NCBI GenBank assembly: GCA_004299845.1
Contig: CP036201.1
Coordinates: 1,178,001 to 1,242,000 of the forward strand
Direction of reading: 5' to 3'
Length of the DNA: 64,000 bases
Source: Verrucomicrobia bacterium S94
GTDB taxonomy: Bacteria; Verrucomicrobiota; Kiritimatiellia; Kiritimatiellales; Pontiellaceae
Shown: piece by piece, positions 36,277-45,133 of the stretch
Position numbering within the stretch: the first letter of the stretch is position 1
Layout: every line of letters begins with the position of its first letter
Program-made: the position numbers and the translations under genes
Notes under the pieces: generated by a model
The model's database searches: none
What the model was told of the DNA's origin: nothing
Seen by the model: the letters and a program-made list of their open reading frames with translations, nothing else

Positions 36277-37707
36277 CTAAACGCCGTGTTCGATATACTG
36301 TTTGGTCACCGCCACCACCGTATCATAACAGCCGCCGCACAAACCGGCGGCATAGGTTTTGGCCATCACGCCTGCGGCATCCGTCAGATTATGGGTATCA
36401 ATGGCTTTGCAGATATCCCCTTTGGTGACGTGATTGCAGAAACAGACCAGGTCATCGTCCTCAAGTTCGATATCGAGCTCAATGGGCCGTCCAATCGGCG
36501 CCAGCAGTTCGCGCGGATGGTCGGGCATTTCGAGCCCTTTTTCAATATATTTGCGCAGACGTTCAAATTCAGAGCATTCACCGACAAGAATGGCGCCGTA
36601 GAGTGTTTTCCAGTCTTTGGATATCAGCAGCTTTTTATACACGCCGTTTTGAATGTCCTGATCGTAGAAATAATCGACTTCGCCGTCTTCCGGGAGGTGG
36701 ATATTTCCGATGCTGGCTACCTGCAGGTCGAGCAGTTTCAGTTTTGAAGCCGGTTTCTGAAGTGTAAAAATTTTATTGATTCCGCCGAGATGGGCCGCGC
36801 AGGCTTCGGCCATGGCATAGCAGGGGGCAACGAGACCGAAAAGGGTGTCCTTGTATGAAGCGCATTCCCCAATGGCATAAATGTCGGGATCGGAGGTCTG
36901 GGTGGTTTTACAGACCGAAATTCCGCCGTACGCACCACGTTCCAGTCCCGCCTCAATACCGACTTTATCATTCGGGGTAATTCCGGCCGTGACCACAACG
37001 AGATCGGCCTCGAACGCATCACCGTTTTCGAGCACCACACGCTCAACGTGCCGTTCGCCTTCCAGAGTCTGGACGTGTGCGCCGAGCTTGAGATGAATGC
37101 CTAATTCCTCGATTTTCATGTCGAGCAGCCGGCCGGCCATTTTGTCGAGCTGTTCCGGCATCAGAAATTCTTCGCGTTCAAGAATGGTGGTTTCCAGCCC
37201 CAGTTCGCGACAGGCCTCGGCGATTTCCAGTCCCAGCAGGCCGCCGCCGATCACCACTGCATTTTTGGCGTTCCGGGCTTCCTCCCGGATAGCGTTCACA
37301 TCCTCAACAGTCCGGTAAACGTATACGCCGCTGAGTGCCGTATTTCCAAAAGGCGGAAGTCTGGGACGTGAACCGGTCGCGATTACCAGTTTATCATAGG
37401 GATATTCAGTACCGTCTTCCGCCGCGACGGTTTTGGCTTTACGGTCGATCGAAACGGCCCGGGTTCCGAGATTCAGGTCGATTTTATAATAGTCGTACCA
37501 GCGCTGCTCCGCAAAATACAGTTCTGTCTGCCTGCGCCCGGAAAAGAGCGTGGAAAGCGAAATGCGATCATAAGCCGGTACCGGTTCGTCTCCCAGAACG
37601 GTCAGGGTATATTGATGATGTGCATCATATTCGAGCAGTTTTTCGCAGAAGCGGTAGCCCGCCATTCCATTGCCGATCACCACAACCTGTTTTTTATCTT
37701 CCGCCAT
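36277..37707 (-). CDS. FAD/NAD(P) oxidoreductase with BFD-type [2Fe-2S] domain, NirB N-terminal-like
   Basis: 476 aa from ATG 37707, where AAGGA is well spaced. N-terminal FAD motif VVVIGNGMAGYRFCEKLLE, NAD(P) motif AVVIGGGLLGLEIAEACREL near residue 140, and IYAIGECASY of the pyridine-nucleotide disulfide family. The C-terminus carries C-x-C and C-x2-C (LVCFCNHVT, GLCGGCYD), a bacterioferritin-associated-ferredoxin-like [2Fe-2S] site. This matches the N-terminal half of assimilatory/dissimilatory nitrite reductase NirB but stops before the sirohaem domains. No nitrite/nitrate genes are nearby, so it may serve as a reductase for another partner. Divergent from hemW. Confidence 0.87.
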   Translation of the reverse strand: MAEDKKQVVVIGNGMAGYRFCEKLLEYDAHHQYTLTVLGDEPVPAYDRISLSTLFSGRRQTELYFAEQRWYDYYKIDLNLGTRAVSIDRKAKTVAAEDGTEYPYDKLVIATGSRPRLPPFGNTALSGVYVYRTVEDVNAIREEARNAKNAVVIGGGLLGLEIAEACRELGLETTILEREEFLMPEQLDKMAGRLLDMKIEELGIHLKLGAHVQTLEGERHVERVVLENGDAFEADLVVVTAGITPNDKVGIEAGLERGAYGGISVCKTTQTSDPDIYAIGECASYKDTLFGLVAPCYAMAEACAAHLGGINKIFTLQKPASKLKLLDLQVASIGNIHLPEDGEVDYFYDQDIQNGVYKKLLISKDWKTLYGAILVGECSEFERLRKYIEKGLEMPDHPRELLAPIGRPIELDIELEDDDLVCFCNHVTKGDICKAIDTHNLTDAAGVMAKTYAAGLCGGCYDTVVAVTKQYIEHGV

Positions 37708-37829
37708 CTTCATCCTTGATTCGGTACCGAAAAAGTCCGGTATGCATACCCGAGAGAACCCGGAGTGTCCAATAGTTGTTCACTTTTTATTGTTGGCTGC
37801 TTAAAAGGGAAAGGCCATCTTCTGCGTTT

Positions 37830-38951
37830 ATGACCGGTCTCTATATCCATGTTCCGCTGTGTGAAAAGCGATGCCGCTACTGTGATTTCTATAAACTGAC
37901 CCCCGGTGAAATCGACAGCATGGATCTGTATCTCCAATGCCTGGAAATCGAACTCCGCCGGCTTCCGTCCGATTTTGCGCCCAATACGGTATTTATCGGC
38001 GGAGGAACGCCCACGGCACTCAGTCCGTCCGAATACCGGAAAATGCTCGAAGCTATCGATCGGCGCATTAATCTGTCGCAGGTTGTTGAATTCACCAGCG
38101 AGGCCAATCCCGGAACGCTGACGCCGGACAAGCTGAAGGCGATGCGCGACGGCGGTGTGAACCGGGTATCGATCGGCGTGCAGTCCTTTAACAACCGTGC
38201 CCTGCAGCTGCTCGGCCGCATCCACGATGCGAAAACCGCAATTGCCGGTTACCATATGCTGCGCGATGCCGGTTTCGACAATGTGAATATTGATCTGATT
38301 CAGAGCATCCCCGGTATGAAACCGGCGGACGTGCTGGCCGATGCCGAAAAAGCAGCCGGGCTGGAACCCGATCATATTTCCTATTACAACCTGATTTATG
38401 AGCCCGGCACGCCTCTGACCAAAGCAAAAGATGAGGGCAGGGTGGTTCCGCCGGGCGATGATGAAGAGGCGGACAACTATTTTATGGTGAAGGAATATCT
38501 GGAACATGCCGGTTACGGGCATTACGAAATTTCGAACTTTTCCAAAGAGGACCGGGAATGCCGGCATAATGTGCTCTACTGGCAGGGCGGCGAATATTTC
38601 GGGTGTGGACCGTCGGGGGCATCGCACTGGCATGGCAGGCGGTTCAGCAATATTCCGGATCTGAATACTTATACGAACCGCCTGCTGAAAGATCAGCGTC
38701 CTTTCGACGAAGTGGAACATCTGTCGAAAGAAGACAAAGCCCGCGAAACGCTGGTGATGTGGCTGCGTATGACCGCCGGGGTTGATCTGGATGGATTTAA
38801 AAAAGTCACCGGATTTGAGGTATATGATTTATGCGGAGCCGGCATTGAATCGATGCTTGAGGAAAATCTGCTCCAGCGTCAGGATAATCGGATCAGCTTA
38901 TCCCGCGAGGCGTTGTTTATCAGCAATGCCGTATTCAGCGAGCTTCTGTGA
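37830..38951 (+). CDS. hemW: HemW-like radical SAM protein (haem chaperone)
   Basis: 373 aa. Start at ATG 37830 gives the conserved beginning MTGLYIHVPLCEKRCRYCDF, with the [4Fe-4S] motif C-x3-C-x2-C; an upstream start at 37776 would add non-conserved residues. Other landmarks are FIGGGTPTAL, EANPGTL, RVSIGVQSFNNRAL and the C-terminal HemW domain (DGFKKVTGFEVYDL). HemW proteins were named coproporphyrinogen oxidase-like but act in haem delivery. The c-type haem protein at 2206 is a possible consumer, though the link is only circumstantial. Confidence 0.9.
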   Translation: MTGLYIHVPLCEKRCRYCDFYKLTPGEIDSMDLYLQCLEIELRRLPSDFAPNTVFIGGGTPTALSPSEYRKMLEAIDRRINLSQVVEFTSEANPGTLTPDKLKAMRDGGVNRVSIGVQSFNNRALQLLGRIHDAKTAIAGYHMLRDAGFDNVNIDLIQSIPGMKPADVLADAEKAAGLEPDHISYYNLIYEPGTPLTKAKDEGRVVPPGDDEEADNYFMVKEYLEHAGYGHYEISNFSKEDRECRHNVLYWQGGEYFGCGPSGASHWHGRRFSNIPDLNTYTNRLLKDQRPFDEVEHLSKEDKARETLVMWLRMTAGVDLDGFKKVTGFEVYDLCGAGIESMLEENLLQRQDNRISLSREALFISNAVFSELL

Positions 38952-39082
38952 GACCGCAATATGTTGTGTGTTAACATGAAAAAAGGCGGATTTAGTCTTG
39001 CAAAGCAGACGGGAATCCTTAGATTAACGCGCTCTTATTGATTAGAGGGAATTTTTGAAACCGAGCAATTGAGGTATTTGAG

Positions 39083-39313
39083 ATGGGTAGAGAATGTGCA
39101 GTTACAGGAAAGAAGACCACGGTTGGTCGTCGCATTGTACGCAAAGGTTTATCGAAGAAAAAAGGCGGTATCGGTCTTCATGTGACCAGTGCCACGAAGC
39201 GTAAATTCAAACCGAACCTGCAGCGCGTTAAAATCCGCACCGAAAACGGAACGGTTAAACGGGTCTGGGTTTCCACCAAAGCACTGCGTTCCGGTGCTGT
39301 GAAAAAAGCCTAG
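39083..39313 (+). CDS. rpmB: 50S ribosomal protein L28
   Basis: 76 aa, standard length. MGRECAVTGKKTTVGRRI opens the protein, then HVTSATKRKFKPNLQ and a basic tail, all typical of L28. It stands alone rather than beside rpmG, and has its own rho-independent terminator 30 bp downstream. The convergent rpsN gene ends just beyond. Confidence 0.97.
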   Translation: MGRECAVTGKKTTVGRRIVRKGLSKKKGGIGLHVTSATKRKFKPNLQRVKIRTENGTVKRVWVSTKALRSGAVKKA

Positions 39314-39340
39314 TTTCCATCCAGCTGGAACCGCTGAGAT

Positions 39341-39369
39341 AAACCGTCCTTCATGAGGACGGTTTTTTT
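39341..39369 (+). terminator. Rho-independent terminator of rpmB
   Basis: AAACCGTCCT (39341-39350) pairs with AGGACGGTTT (39356-39365) over a 5-nt loop and runs into seven T residues. Confidence 0.92.
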
Positions 39370-39524
39370 GTGCCTATGAAGGAGACGCAATGAATAAAAG
39401 TCGGCCGCTTTTATGACAGAGCATTTGAATCTGCATGAATGCGGTTTTAGAAATACAGTCCGTTACGGGCAGCTTAAAATTATCGCCACGGATTTCGCAG
39501 TTTCTGTTTCATTTTGTTGACCAA

Positions 39525-39552
39525 CAAAAAACGCTCTCCGGGAGGAGAGCGT
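39525..39552 (-). terminator. Rho-independent terminator of rpsN (minus strand)
   Basis: ACGCTCTCC (39531-39539) and GGAGAGCGT (39544-39552) form a 9-bp stem with a 4-nt loop. On the minus strand a run of T residues follows, 30 bp past the rpsN stop. Confidence 0.9.
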
Positions 39553-39579
39553 TTCGTCTTTCAACAAAATGGATAAAGT

Positions 39580-39885
39580 TTACCAGCTGGCCTTCGTCAT
39601 GCCCGGGATCTTGCCTTCGGAAGCCATTTCGCGAAGGGTGATACGGGAGAGGCCGAACTTGCGGTATACCGCGTGAGGACGTCCGGTGACGGAACAGCGG
39701 TTCATGATGCGGTTCGGGTTGGAGTCAACCGGAAGTGAGCGGAGCTTGCGTACGGCCGCCATGCGATCTGCCGGTTCAGTCGACGGATCAGCGATAATTT
39801 TTTTCAGTTCCTGACGCTTCGCGTAGTATTTGGAAGCCAACGCGATGCGTTTGTTGTTTTTCGCGACTTTGCTTTTCTTAGCCAT
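39580..39885 (-). CDS. rpsN: 30S ribosomal protein S14 (long, zinc-free form)
   Basis: 101 aa. Begins [20 protein letters not shown] and ends [20 protein letters not shown], both diagnostic of S14. It is the long form and lacks the C-x2-C pairs of the short zinc-binding form. It is encoded away from the large spc ribosomal operon, convergent with rpmB and divergent from gltA, with its own terminator. Confidence 0.97.
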   Translation of the reverse strand: MAKKSKVAKNNKRIALASKYYAKRQELKKIIADPSTEPADRMAAVRKLRSLPVDSNPNRIMNRCSVTGRPHAVYRKFGLSRITLREMASEGKIPGMTKASW

Positions 39886-40096
39886 ATATATTCAGTTCCT
39901 TTTTGTTGAAAGACCCGTGGATAAAACATATTCAGGGAAGGGGGTGCAATATAAATAGTCGAAAAAATGCACTCGGCCGCACTGCTGAATCTAAGGATTA
40001 TAAAAGCGGGCAGGTTTTTTAATCTTGAAAGCATATCTCCATACCGTATTTTTACGGCCAACCGAAACGAATTAAGAACGCCAAAAGGAAAATATA

Positions 40097-41386
40097 ATGT
40101 CCAAAATTAACGATCTAGGCACAGCAACGCTGACGTACAATAACGAATCTCTTGAGCTTCCGGTTTTTGAAGGAACTGAAAAGGAGAAGGCTATTGATAT
40201 CCGCGCACTGCGGGCGAAGACCGGAATGATCACATACGATCCCGGTTTTGTGAACACCGGCTGCTGTCGATCTGATGTAACTTATATTGACGGTGAAAAA
40301 GGCATTCTGCGTTATCGTGGGTACGACATCAACGAACTGGCCGAGAAGTGTGAGTTTATCGATGTGGCCTATCTGTTGGTTCATGGTGTATTGCCGAGTA
40401 AGGAGCAGCACGAGGAATTTTCAGATCATCTGAACTACCACTCACTGCTTCATGAAGACATGCGCCATTTCTTCGATGCCTATCCGGACCATGCCCACCC
40501 GATGGCTACGCTGTCGGCTATGGCGGTTTCACTTTCCACGTTCTATCCGGAACTGGAGGATGCAACGCTTCAGGAAAACATCGACTATAAGGTCACGCGC
40601 CTGCTTTCAAAAATGCGCACCGCTGCCGCTTTTGCCTATAAGAAGTCGATTGGTCATCCCATTGTTTATCCTACATCGAAACTGAAATACTGTGAAAATT
40701 TCCTGAACATGATGTTCTGGACCCCGGTGAATGATTTTGAGGTGGATCCGGTGGTTGCCCGAGCGCTTAACAAGCTGCTGATTCTGCATGCGGACCATGA
40801 ACAGAACTGCTCGGCCTCCGTTGTGAAAATGGTCGGTTCCGCCGGAGCCAACCTGTACGCATCCATTTCAGCAGGAATCTGCGCGCTTTGGGGACCGCTT
40901 CATGGCGGAGCAAACCAGCATGTTATCGAAATGCTTGAACGCATTATCACCGAGGATGACGGCGACGTTAAAAGGGTAATTGCGCGGGCCAAGGATAAAA
41001 ATGATCCGTTCCGTCTGATGGGCGTCGGTCATCGCGTTTACAAATCCTATGATCCGCGTGCCAAAGTGGCGAAACAGATGTGTAAAGATGTGCTGTCAGC
41101 ACTGGGTGTAAATGATCCGCTTGTGGATCTTGCACAGGAACTCGAAGATGCTGTATTGGCGGATGATTATTTCGTGGAACGCAATCTTTACCCGAATATT
41201 GATTTCTATACCGGACTGACCTACCGTGCCATGGGTATCCCGACGGATATGTTCACTGTGATGTTTGCGATTGGACGTATACCGGGCTGGATTGCCCAGT
41301 GGCTTGAAATGCGTGAGGATCCGCACGGGCGCATCGGACGTCCCCGTCAGATCTATACCGGCCACACCCAGCGCCCGGTTGAATAG
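40097..41386 (+). CDS. gltA: Citrate synthase (type II)
   Basis: Condenses acetyl-CoA and oxaloacetate at TCA-cycle entry; cytoplasmic. 429 aa, the usual type II length. Conserved GILRYRGYDINELAE, the catalytic His in GPLHGGANQ, the second His in GVGHRVYKSYDPRAK, and the active-site Asp in NIDFYTGLTY are present. Divergent from rpsN; the TPR protein gene follows after 11 bp and may be co-transcribed. Confidence 0.98.
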   Translation: MSKINDLGTATLTYNNESLELPVFEGTEKEKAIDIRALRAKTGMITYDPGFVNTGCCRSDVTYIDGEKGILRYRGYDINELAEKCEFIDVAYLLVHGVLPSKEQHEEFSDHLNYHSLLHEDMRHFFDAYPDHAHPMATLSAMAVSLSTFYPELEDATLQENIDYKVTRLLSKMRTAAAFAYKKSIGHPIVYPTSKLKYCENFLNMMFWTPVNDFEVDPVVARALNKLLILHADHEQNCSASVVKMVGSAGANLYASISAGICALWGPLHGGANQHVIEMLERIITEDDGDVKRVIARAKDKNDPFRLMGVGHRVYKSYDPRAKVAKQMCKDVLSALGVNDPLVDLAQELEDAVLADDYFVERNLYPNIDFYTGLTYRAMGIPTDMFTVMFAIGRIPGWIAQWLEMREDPHGRIGRPRQIYTGHTQRPVE

Positions 41387-41397
41387 CAGGATATATA

Positions 41398-41790
41398 ATG
41401 AGTAAAAACAGAAACACCTTCCGTCATCAGGCGGTCGAGTTGAGCTTTCTTGAAAAGGTCGCAGAACGTCTGCCGGAGGATGTTGAAATCCTCCAGGCGC
41501 TGGCGGATCTCTACACCAAAACCGGAAAATTTCAGGAAGGCTTGAAAATTGATGAAAAATTGAGTCATCAACGTCCGAATGACGATCTGGTCTGGTATAA
41601 TCTGGGCTGTTCCTATTCGCTGACAAATCAGTCCGATCTTGCATTTGAAGCGCTTACCCGGGCGGTCGAGCTGGGCTATTCAGATTATGACTGGATGAAA
41701 ACCGATCCCGACCTGAATAATCTGCACGCGGACCCGCGTTTTGAATCGTTGCTCAGCTGGCTTTATACCGCCTGCAACGAAGAGGAATGA
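41398..41790 (+). CDS. Small TPR-repeat protein
   Basis: 130 aa, no signal peptide. Tetratricopeptide-like helices: ILQALADLYTKTGKFQEGLK (about 40-60) and LVWYNLGCSYSLTNQSDLAF (about 75-95), ending with the TPR-associated DPDLNNLHADPRFESLL. Probably a cytoplasmic protein-protein interaction module; partner unknown. It begins 11 bp after gltA, so likely co-transcribed. Confidence 0.85.
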   Translation: MSKNRNTFRHQAVELSFLEKVAERLPEDVEILQALADLYTKTGKFQEGLKIDEKLSHQRPNDDLVWYNLGCSYSLTNQSDLAFEALTRAVELGYSDYDWMKTDPDLNNLHADPRFESLLSWLYTACNEEE

Positions 41791-41904
41791 TGAAGCGAAT
41801 GCGCCATGTCTGATCGGTTCTGATTCGTAAGAAGCGGGTGGAACGCCCATTCGTGACGATTAGTGATTTTAAAACTGCTCGCTTCTGAGTTACATTTGCG
41901 GCTC

Positions 41905-41925
41905 ATTTTCCAGAGGTTGGAAAAT
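41905..41925. repeat. Short palindromic element TTTTCCA-gaggt-TGGAAAA
   Basis: ATTTTCCA and TGGAAAAT form a perfect 8-bp inverted repeat with a 5-bp loop, 18 bp before the beta-helix gene. The 16-mer TCCAGAGGTTGGAAAA recurs exactly at 50536-50551, and TTCCAGGGGTTGGA at 50608-50621 is a variant. A repeat family or a binding site are both possible; no T-tract follows, so it is not a simple terminator. Confidence 0.45.
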
Positions 41926-41943
41926 TTGCTGCGGAGTTATTGA

Positions 41944-43092
41944 ATGCACTCAAAATCGGATAAATTATCTCAGGGCGTTTATATCGGTGACGAGGTGGAT
42001 TGTTCCCGAATTGCTTCAGATGCGGTAATTTATCCGGGTTGCCGTATTCGGGGGCCGGAAACCTCTATCGGCCCGGGATCAGTGCTTGGCGCGGAATCGC
42101 CGGTCACACTGGACAACTGTCAGTTGGGCCGAGGGGTAAAACTTAAAGGCGGCTTTTTTTCCGGTGCTGTATTTTTCGATGGCGCTAATATGGGCGATGG
42201 TGCCCATGTTCGGGCTGGCACCATTCTGGAGGAAGAGGCCGGTGGCGCGCATACAGTCGGATTGAAACAAAGTATTTTTCTGCCGTTTGTGACAGCCGGC
42301 AGTCTGATCAATTTCTGTGATGCGCTGATGGCGGGAGGCACAAGCCGAAAAGATCATTCTGAAATCGGATCGTCCTACGTTCACTTTAATTTTACTCCGC
42401 ATCAGGATAAAGCTACTCCCTCACTGATCGGCGATGTGCCCGACGGCGTTTTTCTGGATCAGAAACCGATTTTTCTCGGCGGTCAGGGCGGACTGGTCGG
42501 CCCGGCGCGGATCGCTTTCGGCACAGTAATCGCCGCCGGCGGAATCTGCCGCGAAGATATTCTGAAGCCGGAAAAACTGCATATTCCTGAAGCCCCGAAA
42601 TCCGGAATCCGCGATTACCGGACCGGAATATATCGCCGGGCGCAGCGAATTGTGACCAACAATCTGTGCTATATCGGCAATATTCTGGCTCTGCGGGCGT
42701 GGTATGAAAATGTGCGGTTGAAATGTATACGCGATGAATTTGATGAAGCTGTACTGGAAGGCGGCAAAAAAAATCTGGATCTGATTCTGACGGAACGTAT
42801 CCGGAGGCTGGATGATCTCTGCCGGAAATTTGAGTTCTCTTTCCAATGGCTGGAAAACAACAACGGGGCGGAGCGGGAAATCAGCGTTCAGAAACGCTTT
42901 GCTCGCGAATGGCCTGAGATAAAACTGAAACTTCAGGGCTTAAGTTCTCAGCCGCCGGACGCCTTTTTTCAGGGGCTGTACATTAAAACTTCATATATCG
43001 AAACAATTCAGTCGCTGTCGCCGACGGTTCGGGAATCCGGCCGGATGTGGCTGCAGTCGATTGTAGATAAAACAACAGGGCTTTGGGCATAG
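41944..43092 (+). CDS. Left-handed beta-helix (hexapeptide) protein, GlmU C-terminal-like
   Basis: 382 aa without signal. The first 200 residues are built from hexapeptide-type turns (GVYIGDEVDCSRIASDAVIY, ISFLPF-type stretches, PARIAFGTVIAAGGICRED), typical of sugar-nucleotide acyl/uridylyl-transferase beta-helices. The C-terminal 150 residues are helical and charged. No nucleotidyltransferase Rossmann domain is present. It ends 2 bp before the glmM start, so it is probably co-translated with phosphoglucosamine mutase and acts in amino-sugar metabolism; the actual reaction is not known. Confidence 0.8.
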   Translation: MHSKSDKLSQGVYIGDEVDCSRIASDAVIYPGCRIRGPETSIGPGSVLGAESPVTLDNCQLGRGVKLKGGFFSGAVFFDGANMGDGAHVRAGTILEEEAGGAHTVGLKQSIFLPFVTAGSLINFCDALMAGGTSRKDHSEIGSSYVHFNFTPHQDKATPSLIGDVPDGVFLDQKPIFLGGQGGLVGPARIAFGTVIAAGGICREDILKPEKLHIPEAPKSGIRDYRTGIYRRAQRIVTNNLCYIGNILALRAWYENVRLKCIRDEFDEAVLEGGKKNLDLILTERIRRLDDLCRKFEFSFQWLENNNGAEREISVQKRFAREWPEIKLKLQGLSSQPPDAFFQGLYIKTSYIETIQSLSPTVRESGRMWLQSIVDKTTGLWA

Positions 43093-43094
43093 TT

Positions 43095-44447
43095 ATGGGC
43101 AGACTGTTCGGAACAGACGGTGTGCGCGACCGCGCGAACCAGGGAAATATGACCGTTGAAACAGCGGTTAAGCTGGGACGCGCTGTGGCGCTTAAATTTA
43201 AACATGAAAATGATCCGGAAGAATGGCCGGCGGTGGTCATCGGCCGCGATCCGCGACTAAGCGGAGCGATGCTGGAGTCGGCACTTGCCGCCGGCGTCTG
43301 TTCGGCGGGGGTGGATGCCCATCTGCTCGGGATTGTTCCTACGCCGGCAGTTGCGGCCATTGCGGCGCAGACCGGCGCAGTGGCCGGCCTGATGGTTTCG
43401 GCATCGCACAATCCCTATTCTGATAACGGAATCAAGGTATTCAAAGGCGATGGCTTTAAACTCTCGGATGCCGAAGAGGCGGAAATTGAAAGCCTGTTTT
43501 TTGAGGAGTCATTGGACCTTCCGGTCGATGACGGCGTCGGAACCGTTTTTCAGCTGGGGAATTCAACAAAGATTTATTCCGATTTCTGTCTCGATACTGT
43601 GAAAACGGAAAAACCGTTTGCCGGTTTAAAGCTGGTGCTCGATTGTTCCAATGGGGCTACCAGCGAATGTGCTGAGCATATTTTCACGGAACTCGGCGCG
43701 GAAGTGACGATAATTCATAATCAGCCCGACGGCATAAATATTAATGCCGCCTGCGGGTCGCAGCATACGGAAGATCTTCAACGGAAGGTGAAAAAGCTCA
43801 ACGCCAATGCCGGGCTGGCTTTTGATGGCGACGGCGACCGGCTGATTGCCGTGGATGAAACCGGAAAAGAACTCACCGGCGATCAGATTATGGCTATCTG
43901 TGCCCGATCGTATAAAAAAACCGGCGATCTGAAAAACAATACGGTGATTGCCACGGTAATGAGTAATGTCGGCTTCCATGCGGCCATGAAGGCCAACGGA
44001 ATTCAAACGGAATCTGCGGGCGTCGGTGACCGTAAGGTGCTTGAGCTGATGCAGAAAAAAGGGGCGGTACTCGGTGGTGAGGATTCGGGGCATATGATCT
44101 TTCTGGATTGCCATACGACCGGTGACGGGATCATTTCGGGAATCAAGCTGGTGCAGACCTTGAAGCAGTCCGGCAAAAAACTTTCGGAGCTGGCGGAAAT
44201 TATGACGCCGTTTCCGCAGCAGCTGATTAATGTGGATGTAAAACAGAAACCGGAAATCAGCGAGGTGCCGGAGCTGAAAAAGGCCATTGAGGCGGCAGAG
44301 GCGGAACTGGGCGATGAAGGTCGCGTGCTGATCCGCTATTCCGGAACGCAGCCGATGTGCCGTGTGATGGTGGAGGGACCGACGGAAGAGCGGACCCGTG
44401 CACTGGCGGAAAAGCTGGCTGAAGTGGTTAAAAGTGAGCTTGGCTGA
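43095..44447 (+). CDS. glmM: Phosphoglucosamine mutase
   Basis: Interconverts glucosamine-6-phosphate and glucosamine-1-phosphate for UDP-GlcNAc and cell-envelope synthesis. 450 aa from ATG 43095, which gives the canonical MGRLFGTDGVRDRAN; an upstream TTG at 43083 is in frame. Active-site Ser104 is in SASHNPYSDNGIK, the Mg loop in FDGDGDRLIAVDE, the sugar-binding GGEDSGH, and the phosphate loop RYSGTQP. TGATG overlap couples it to the LolD-type ATPase. Confidence 0.97.
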   Translation: MGRLFGTDGVRDRANQGNMTVETAVKLGRAVALKFKHENDPEEWPAVVIGRDPRLSGAMLESALAAGVCSAGVDAHLLGIVPTPAVAAIAAQTGAVAGLMVSASHNPYSDNGIKVFKGDGFKLSDAEEAEIESLFFEESLDLPVDDGVGTVFQLGNSTKIYSDFCLDTVKTEKPFAGLKLVLDCSNGATSECAEHIFTELGAEVTIIHNQPDGININAACGSQHTEDLQRKVKKLNANAGLAFDGDGDRLIAVDETGKELTGDQIMAICARSYKKTGDLKNNTVIATVMSNVGFHAAMKANGIQTESAGVGDRKVLELMQKKGAVLGGEDSGHMIFLDCHTTGDGIISGIKLVQTLKQSGKKLSELAEIMTPFPQQLINVDVKQKPEISEVPELKKAIEAAEAELGDEGRVLIRYSGTQPMCRVMVEGPTEERTRALAEKLAEVVKSELG

Positions 44448-45115
44448 TGGAAAAGGTTCTGGTTGCAAAACAGATTGAACGCACTTACCGGGTCGGGAAA
44501 ACGTCACTGAATGTGCTGAAACAGGTTTCGCTTGATGTCGCGGCCGGTGAAATGCTGGCTATTATGGGGCAGAGCGGGTCCGGGAAAAGCACGCTGCTGC
44601 ATGTGCTCGGCGGACTGGATCGGCCAAAATCCGGAACGGTATCATTCCGGGGACAGGATGTGTACAGCATGTCGCCCAGAAAACTGGCCAAGTTCCGTGC
44701 CGGGAATGTGGGCTATGTTTTCCAGTCATTTCACCTTCTTCCTGAGTTGGATGTTGTTGAAAATGTGGCGCTTCCGGCGATGTCTATCCGTCCGGCCAAA
44801 GAGGCGAAAGAGCGGGCGAGGGAACTGCTGGAGGAAGTCGGACTGGGCGAGCGGATCGATCATCGACCGCAGGAGCTTTCCGGCGGCGAGCAGCAGCGCG
44901 TGGCCATTGCCCGGGCGCTGATTAACGAGCCGGATATTATCTTTGCCGATGAACCTACCGGAAATCTGGATTCGACGACCGGAGAAAAAGTGTTGAATTA
45001 TTTGTTTCAACTACTCGCGGCAAGGAGGCATACTCTCGTGCTCGTTACCCATTCCCAGGAAGTGGCTTCCCGCTGTTCCCGTGAACTTTTTCTAAAGGAT
45101 GGGATTTTAGTATAG
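44447..45115 (+). CDS. lolD: LolD-type ABC transporter ATPase
   Basis: 222 aa ATPase with Walker [10 protein letters not shown], signature [15 protein letters not shown], Walker [14 protein letters not shown] and switch His VLVTHSQE. The sequence is of the LolD/MacB/FtsE-like o228 group used for lipoprotein release in two-membrane bacteria. No LolC/E-type permease adjoins; ilvE follows. The symbol reflects the subgroup and could be another export system. Confidence 0.82.
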   Translation: MEKVLVAKQIERTYRVGKTSLNVLKQVSLDVAAGEMLAIMGQSGSGKSTLLHVLGGLDRPKSGTVSFRGQDVYSMSPRKLAKFRAGNVGYVFQSFHLLPELDVVENVALPAMSIRPAKEAKERARELLEEVGLGERIDHRPQELSGGEQQRVAIARALINEPDIIFADEPTGNLDSTTGEKVLNYLFQLLAARRHTLVLVTHSQEVASRCSRELFLKDGILV

Positions 45116-45133
45116 TAAGGATTGAGTTTTGAA

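Noticed and set aside
38970-39037. 21-codon open frame before rpmB
   Set aside because: No ribosome site and no conservation that can be judged; more likely leader sequence.
41905-41925. Palindrome read as a terminator
   Set aside because: There is no T-tract on either side, and the string recurs elsewhere as a repeat.
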